This document shows positions 58,653 through 64,000 of a stretch of DNA of 64,000 bases, piece by piece; the first letter of the stretch is position 1, and each line of letters begins with the position of its first letter. Source of the stretch: Flammula alnicola (Eukaryota > Basidiomycota > Agaricomycetes > Agaricales > Strophariaceae). The notes under the pieces are model-generated. The model was given only the letters and a program-made list of their open reading frames with translations. It searched no databases and was not told the origin of the DNA. The stretch spans positions 1 through 64,000 of the forward strand of contig JADNRV010000050.1 of the NCBI GenBank assembly GCA_015499995.1. The letters are read 5' to 3'. Made by a program: the position numbers and the translations under genes.

Positions 58653-59658
58653 CTAGTGCTTACTGACCTCTCGTGCAGCTTGCAGAGCCTCGATTTGAGA
58701 AAGAAACTCATCAGCGATGTCCGACTGTGCACCACAGGCTGCATGATAGCCATTCCGGAAAGCCTCGTATATTTGGTCACCTCGGCGAGCGGGAGGGAAA
58801 TACGGATCATTCGTACTGTATGCGCTGACAAGCTCGCTAACAGCATCGACAGTGCCGTTCCATTTACGCATCTTGCAACTAGGTGTTAAATGCGAAGAAG
58901 AGGGCAAAAGGTGAGCTACGGACCTGATTGAAATCAATGACATAGAATGCGAATCCAGAAAACCCATTTCCACCGAGTACAAACTCAATATCACGGCCAT
59001 CAAATCCACCGCGAAAGTGAATACGCCCAAGTATGTTGCCCATGGCTTCAGCAACAACATCAGGCCCCGGAAGGCCATCATCAATGCCCTCTGGAAAATT
59101 GGCGACCTGGCGGTAGCGTGTCACGTCGAGGAAGAAGTGGGACGTGTTGATGAACCGCGACGGCCTGGCATTGGTGAAATCCTTCCCAAAGTAAAGCCGA
59201 AACAACGACGGACCCCTGGCGGGAGCACCGGGAGGGTAGAACTGTGCGCGAATACGCGCAGAGACTTCGGCAGGCAATGCCTGGACACGGTCCATAGCAT
59301 ACGCAGGCCGATGAAATACATCAAAGGCAGCAGGCGCTACGAGAGGGCGAGAAGGACCAGGGCGTCCCGTTCGGGTAGGGTGGGGAGGAGGTAGTGCTGC
59401 GCCACGAAAAGCTCGCGGATCACGCGGATCATTGTATGCAAGCGGGCGGGGCAGACAAAAGAACGAGTCAGGATTGCACGTTGTGTAGATGTGCTCGAGG
59501 GCGTCAAACTCAGCCACGAGTTGCGACGCGTTTGATTCGTACTGGACCTGCTTGAAAGCAACGAGGGAAGCTACTAGAACGTACACATCTGCGAAGCTGC
59601 CGCGTCCGATCAACTGAGGCAATGGGTCGAAGGCGGTATCAATCTCGCTGGTTGACAT
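58653..59658 (-). CDS. DUF3669 domain protein
   Basis: Exons 59658-58924 and 58871-58653 (intron 52 bp), 317 aa. The family blocks are seen in order: IGRGSFADVYV, VAFKQVQYESNASQLVAEFD, FFCLPRPLAYNDP, YAMDRVQALP, GPSLFRLYFGKDF, GNILGRIHFRGGFDGRDIEF, VLGGNGFSGFAFYVIDFNQM and an ending with YFPPARRGDQIYEAFRNGY. The domain is a distant kinase/aminoglycoside-phosphotransferase-like fold by its GxGSFA loop, K-containing strand and DFNQ, though that link is inference; the annotated name is only DUF3669. Reading through the intron would give an early stop. It converges on the nuclease-like gene, with 256 bp between their 3' ends. Confidence 0.85.
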
Positions 59659-62600
59659 AATGATGGCGGGAGCGATGTGAAGAGGCAGAGCGAAAGGTAA
59701 CTATTTTCATGTGTCTCGGCCTTTTCCGGCCTGGCACTGAAACCCTGTTCTGGTCCATCCAGTCCTCCTAGGCCCTGGGATTATAACTCGTTCTAAAGGT
59801 TGTTAGTAACAAAAGAAGGAAATCGAAGTCGGAAAATGCATACCTTACTGCTCAGACCAATAAGTTGAATATCACAGTCTAGTCCCAGGAAACATTTGCC
59901 TGGAAGGCGGACAGCAGGGTCAGACTCCGAAGAATATTGTCATTGCGACATGCATGAGAATATTTCATTTGCGTTTTGAGTGAGAGGACGACTTCCAGTC
60001 ACCGGGTTGCACAATGCAAAGCATGTCTAACGTTGATGCATCTTTCTATACCAAAAGACGTCTAGAACTTAGTCCAGAGTTCAGCTTGCTATATTTTTCA
60101 CACATTCCACCATAACGTTATCCGTTTCATCGCGCTACAAAGCGCTCTTTTAAGATACCATGCTTTGTGATGCGCTTACTCCTCACCCCAGTCAATACAT
60201 ATAATTTCTGGGCCGATCTCACCTAAGTACCTTCAATTTTTTGCGGCGTCCCGACATATACGGATAAATGCCAAGGTGTTGATCACCTTCTCGTTCTTGG
60301 TAACAGCCTTCGATACTCACCTACCAGTCCATGTCTCGTTCTCACCGACTGACAAGCCAACGGATCATATTCTGCATCATAATCGACGTTTCGGCCACTT
60401 AGAACACCGTAAAGGTTAGTTGATCAAACTCGACTCCTGCTACGTTCTCAGGTATTTATAGTGTGAGCAGAAACCTGCTTGGTTCCGAATTTAGCCCAAT
60501 GAACAAAGATCTTTCGGTGTGAGAGTTCTTGTGGGAAGTAAGTGGCTGGTCTAGAAGAGGAGGTGGTCAAAATCGGAAGCCATCGGTCAAAGCGGTGCCC
60601 TGTGAACACAACCATGATGGGCATCCTCTTCTCATCCACTGTGCGGAGAACTCGCGCTAGGAGCGCACACATATTGTGGGAGAGATGCTCCGAGTCAGAA
60701 ATGGCTCACTTCTTGTGGTTTCCAATTTCATCCATGATGGTTGTGGCAGACGGACTTAACGATATTGATCATCGAGGGAAAATTAGGTCACGGTGTGTCC
60801 CTACAAAGAACAATGATTTTGCAACTTCTGCTTGTCGGTTATCCTCTTAGCTTGACTGAGAACACCATCCTGTGACTCCGAAAGGCGTACAATGATCATC
60901 CATGACGCACGGAAAAATCGCGCTAGAAGTCTGATAGTGGGGATGATGTTTCTCACACGATTCTTCAACGCGATGGCGGATGGTGCGCAAGTGATCGCGG
61001 CGAATAGTAAACAGTTGGGGGAATAAATATACCTCTCGTTCCCTCCATCACATGCATCACAGTTGAAGAAGCCTTGTATCTTTTTCATGTACCGTACTGC
61101 GACTTGCTAAGAATGTTTGGATTGCATCAACAAGCCGAGGAGGTTGGTACTACTCCGTCCTATGTTTACCTCAAAGCAAGCACGTTCGACATATGACTGA
61201 ACCGTGTAACTAATTCTGCATGATGAAAATGCAAGGCGAAGGTCAGTTCTCTTCCATTTTGTACATAGCCAAATTTACTGGCTTGACAAATGCGATGAGA
61301 AAGCTTGGTATTTCCGTGTGGCATCAGATTCGACCGAGATTACGACGACATGGATCGCTCAGAAAGGGTAGAAAATGCTGAGCCTAACTACAAAATTTTG
61401 GCTGGGCAGCATAGGGAGGACGAATAGAAAATGCCGAGCCTAACGGCAGAAATTTCGCTATGTAGCGGAGGAACAAAGAACAGTGAAAATGTGTAAGAGC
61501 CTGTAAGTGATGAAGTCATTAACCAGCAGAAATGAAATTTGCAACAAAGGAAAAAGCCGATATGATGGATTAATGGACCTGTACCATGGAACCATCATTC
61601 AAGGCCATATAAAACCTTCTCCTATGCCCAGAGATAGTGTCGCTCCTGTGTTTAAGTACATCCCATGGCTTTTACCCCGAGGACTACAGATTAAAGTCCA
61701 TGAGCTATTCCTGACTCTTGAGACGCGTCGCGTACACGCACCAAAGAAAATCCCATAACTGTGAATTTGGACACGAAATGACAATGTTACGCCGATATTC
61801 AATCGGTGCTAAGCTTGTTAAGGCGAGATGATGAAGCCAAATCGTAAGGCGTGCCCAGTAGACAGAATCGGCCTTGGACATAAGACTGTGGCGCATGCAG
61901 GGTTGCCTCCATGGCGACGAGGTGGAGTACCCACTGAATTGCTGGTCCAAAAATTCAACCCATGCCACGAAACGAGTATAGCATAGCCCGCGACACAAGG
62001 TAGCATAAACACTTACGAAAAAAATGGCAGGTCCTTGTGACTGTGGGCATATTAATCTAGCCTTTTGGGAAAGCAACCCAGAGGAAGATCAGAATGGAGA
62101 AACCCAAATCTCACTCGAATGTGGAGTTCCATTCCTTCGCTACCCTGGTGCTGCGTGACAATTTCTTCATAAAAAACAGGACGTTTAAGACCCTGAGTAC
62201 TGAGTATTTATCTCGTGTCCCATTCATTGGGTGTATTCATATGCAGCCAGGCTTTGAAAACCTGACATGCCCAAAACCCGTGATACGTTCTATTACCGGA
62301 TGGCATAAGTTTCATTCATGGTCAGAATCTCATGCACGGCAGTCGTGAGTGCGTGTCCCAGGATGAATTGTAAATCGAGATATTCAGGGGCTTGCCGACG
62401 CGGCGTTTCGTGGTGTTGCAAAGGAGTCTCCTTGCTCTGCATACATTCAAGACAAGGTCGGACCTTCCATGGATCCATTGGGCAGTACTCGTGTCTGCTG
62501 TGTCCTAGACTCCTTCAAGACGACACGTTCACGAACACATCGCATACCAAAAAGGATATATCATCAGCGTGATCTAGGATAAGCTCAGTCCGAACTTCTC

Positions 62601-63589
62601 GTGTCCTGTTCGCGGCCAAGACTGGAGATAGTAGACACACAAGACTGAAATAACTCCAGAGAACCCAGCTAGTATAGTTGGCGCCTCAAGAGCATATTCT
62701 GCAAAGGGCTTAATGTTCTCTTCAAGACAAGTCCGAAGTTGTCGTGTCCACTTTATGCCAGAGATGCATATTCTAAACTTGAAACGAAAACGATGCAAGT
62801 CCAATTCCATGTATGTTCCATGTAGCACAGCAGCAGGGTCCATAAAACATATAGCTGAGAGAAGATTAATTGGTGGGAGTTTGGGGTTTGAGCGCTTGAG
62901 CGCTGAGCGTCGAACAAATTTGGATTCTGAGGGCCTGCAATTTCAGGCCGAATTTAGGTGCGCACTGTAGCCGTTACGTGAACCGCACGGGCCGCGAGTG
63001 GGAAAAGACGGGACGAGTTCCGGAACGACACAGGACAACTTGTCAAATTTACTTCCAGTGTCCAATATCCAGCGTCGAGGAAATGAAGGCGGAGAAAGGC
63101 AAACTGACAAGCAGACAAAATGGAACGTGAGTCTGTATTGAGTGTCAATAGATAACGTGGATTGAAATTCGACAGCGATACATGCTCACTAGCAACCGAC
63201 AGACAACTCGTATGAAACATGAAAGCAAGAAACTAGTCTAGAGTGAATTAAGCGATGCAATGGCGATGTTATCGCACGCGACCAAAGTCGACGTCAGCCT
63301 GGATCGAGGCTTCTCACGCGATACAATGATGGTGGTCTGTGGTGCGGCGTTCTGGTTTGCGCTATGGAACTGGGAAGGACAGCCTGATGTGGTTTTGTCC
63401 ATTGACTCGGACTCCATCGCCTTGCTGCGTAGCAGAGAGGCTTCTCCCGGTCTAAATTCACTATATAAGGAAGGACTTTTGTCCCATTGTTTGTTTGGTT
63501 TGGATGGTTACGTCTTCCTGTCAATCACCACCAAATAAAAGTTTGTACCCATTCAACTTGCACTGCTGGCACCGACACTTTTTTTTTCA
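59659..63589. other. 3.9 kb without a supportable gene
   Basis: The minus-strand frame at 60448-60672 (PIMVVFTGHRFDRWLP) has protein-like composition but no family. A frame at 63260-63538 on the plus strand precedes the AT-rich edge and may be chance. A 56-bp direct repeat with GAAAATG(C)GAGCCTAAC lies at 61371 and 61427. Confidence 0.5.
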
Positions 63590-64000
63590 AGAAACAGCAC
63601 CAAAAAGAAATCACTGATGGATTTTTATTCATGTTTGGAAGGAAAACAGGTAAGATGTTTGACAAAGAAAATAATTAAAAATAGAAGACCTGTTTTTAAA
63701 CTGTTTCGGTAATTTATATGTCGCATTTTATTATAAAATTTCTTTTCAAAACATCATCAAAACAGGACTAATGTTTGCCTAATGTTTCAAAATAAAATAT
63801 GTGACATGTTTCTTTGTTTTTTTTTTAGAGAAACAGGTAAGCTATTTATGAAAGCTGTTTTTTTTCAATACAGATCTTCTTTATGTTATAGATACATCTA
63901 TGAAAAACAGGTTTTATATATTGTAAAGTTACAGGAACAAAAAAAATGTGTTATGTTTGCCAAAGAAACAGGTCAAGAAACAGTCATCACCTCGCTCATC
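63590..64000. mobile_element. AT-rich, AAACAGG-rich edge of a possible element
   Basis: Base composition changes sharply to AT-rich. The motif AAACAGG or its complement CCTGTTT occurs at least six times in ~370 bp (about 63644, 63688, 63764, 63832, 63906, 63967), in both orientations. Such subterminal motif clusters are typical of DNA-transposon ends. The window stops before any second end or target duplication. Confidence 0.45.

Overview
The window looks like nuclear DNA of an Agaricomycete (mushroom-forming basidiomycete). Genes are broken by many short GT-AG introns, mostly 48-66 bp. The housekeeping genes are fungal (CDC8, RSA4, MKT1, a BUD6/AIP3 fragment), and several gene families are ones expanded in Agaricomycetes (TPR-CHAT, HET, NACHT, AIG1-like GTPase, DUF3669, ricin-B lectin). 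I found no rRNA, tRNA, CRISPR array or bacterial-style operon.

Layout. 0.1-1.0 kb: thymidylate kinase on the minus strand. 1.3-1.75 kb: an 88-bp tandem repeat and a 192-bp MITE. 2.3-5.9 kb: a large TPR-CHAT caspase-like gene with one frameshift. 6.4-14.6 kb: duplicated blocks containing a small cysteine-rich secreted protein gene and its decayed copy, with a secreted ricin-B-type lectin gene between them. 14.8-19.8 kb: an AIG1-like GTPase gene on the minus strand, split by a 4.17-kb inverted-repeat transposon; removing the transposon and one AT target copy restores the reading frame. The transposon carries an array of short, nearly perfect palindromes and three tandem intron-like units. 20.9-23.2 kb: a divergent paralogue of the GTPase fused to a tail of degenerate ~45-residue repeats, with an in-frame TGA. 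24.0-26.1 kb: a HET-domain gene with a stop and two frameshifts. 27-28.6 kb: another copy of the 6.4-7.9 kb block. 29.0-29.8 kb: a NACHT remnant. 30.2-30.6 kb: a second MITE. 31.2-34.1 kb: a BUD6/AIP3 N-terminal fragment divergent from RSA4. 34.1-45.2 kb: no gene I can support. 45.2-50.2 kb: a zinc-finger protein gene and MKT1 (one frameshift), both minus. 52.4-54.3 kb: a 1.08-kb inverted-repeat element and a 120-bp-arm foldback. 56-59.7 kb: a possible membrane-protein gene, a nuclease-like gene and a DUF3669 gene. 63.6-64 kb: AT-rich DNA that may be the edge of a further element.

Two themes stand out. First, four gene families tied in fungi to self/non-self recognition or NLR-like signalling (CHAT, HET, NACHT, AIG1-like GTPase) lie within 28 kb, most of them damaged. 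Second, single-base indels, often next to short homopolymers, break otherwise well conserved frames, including the housekeeping gene MKT1. Some of these 'pseudogenes' may therefore be assembly errors. All introns were placed by eye from splice signals, frame arithmetic and remembered family conservation; no search was run.
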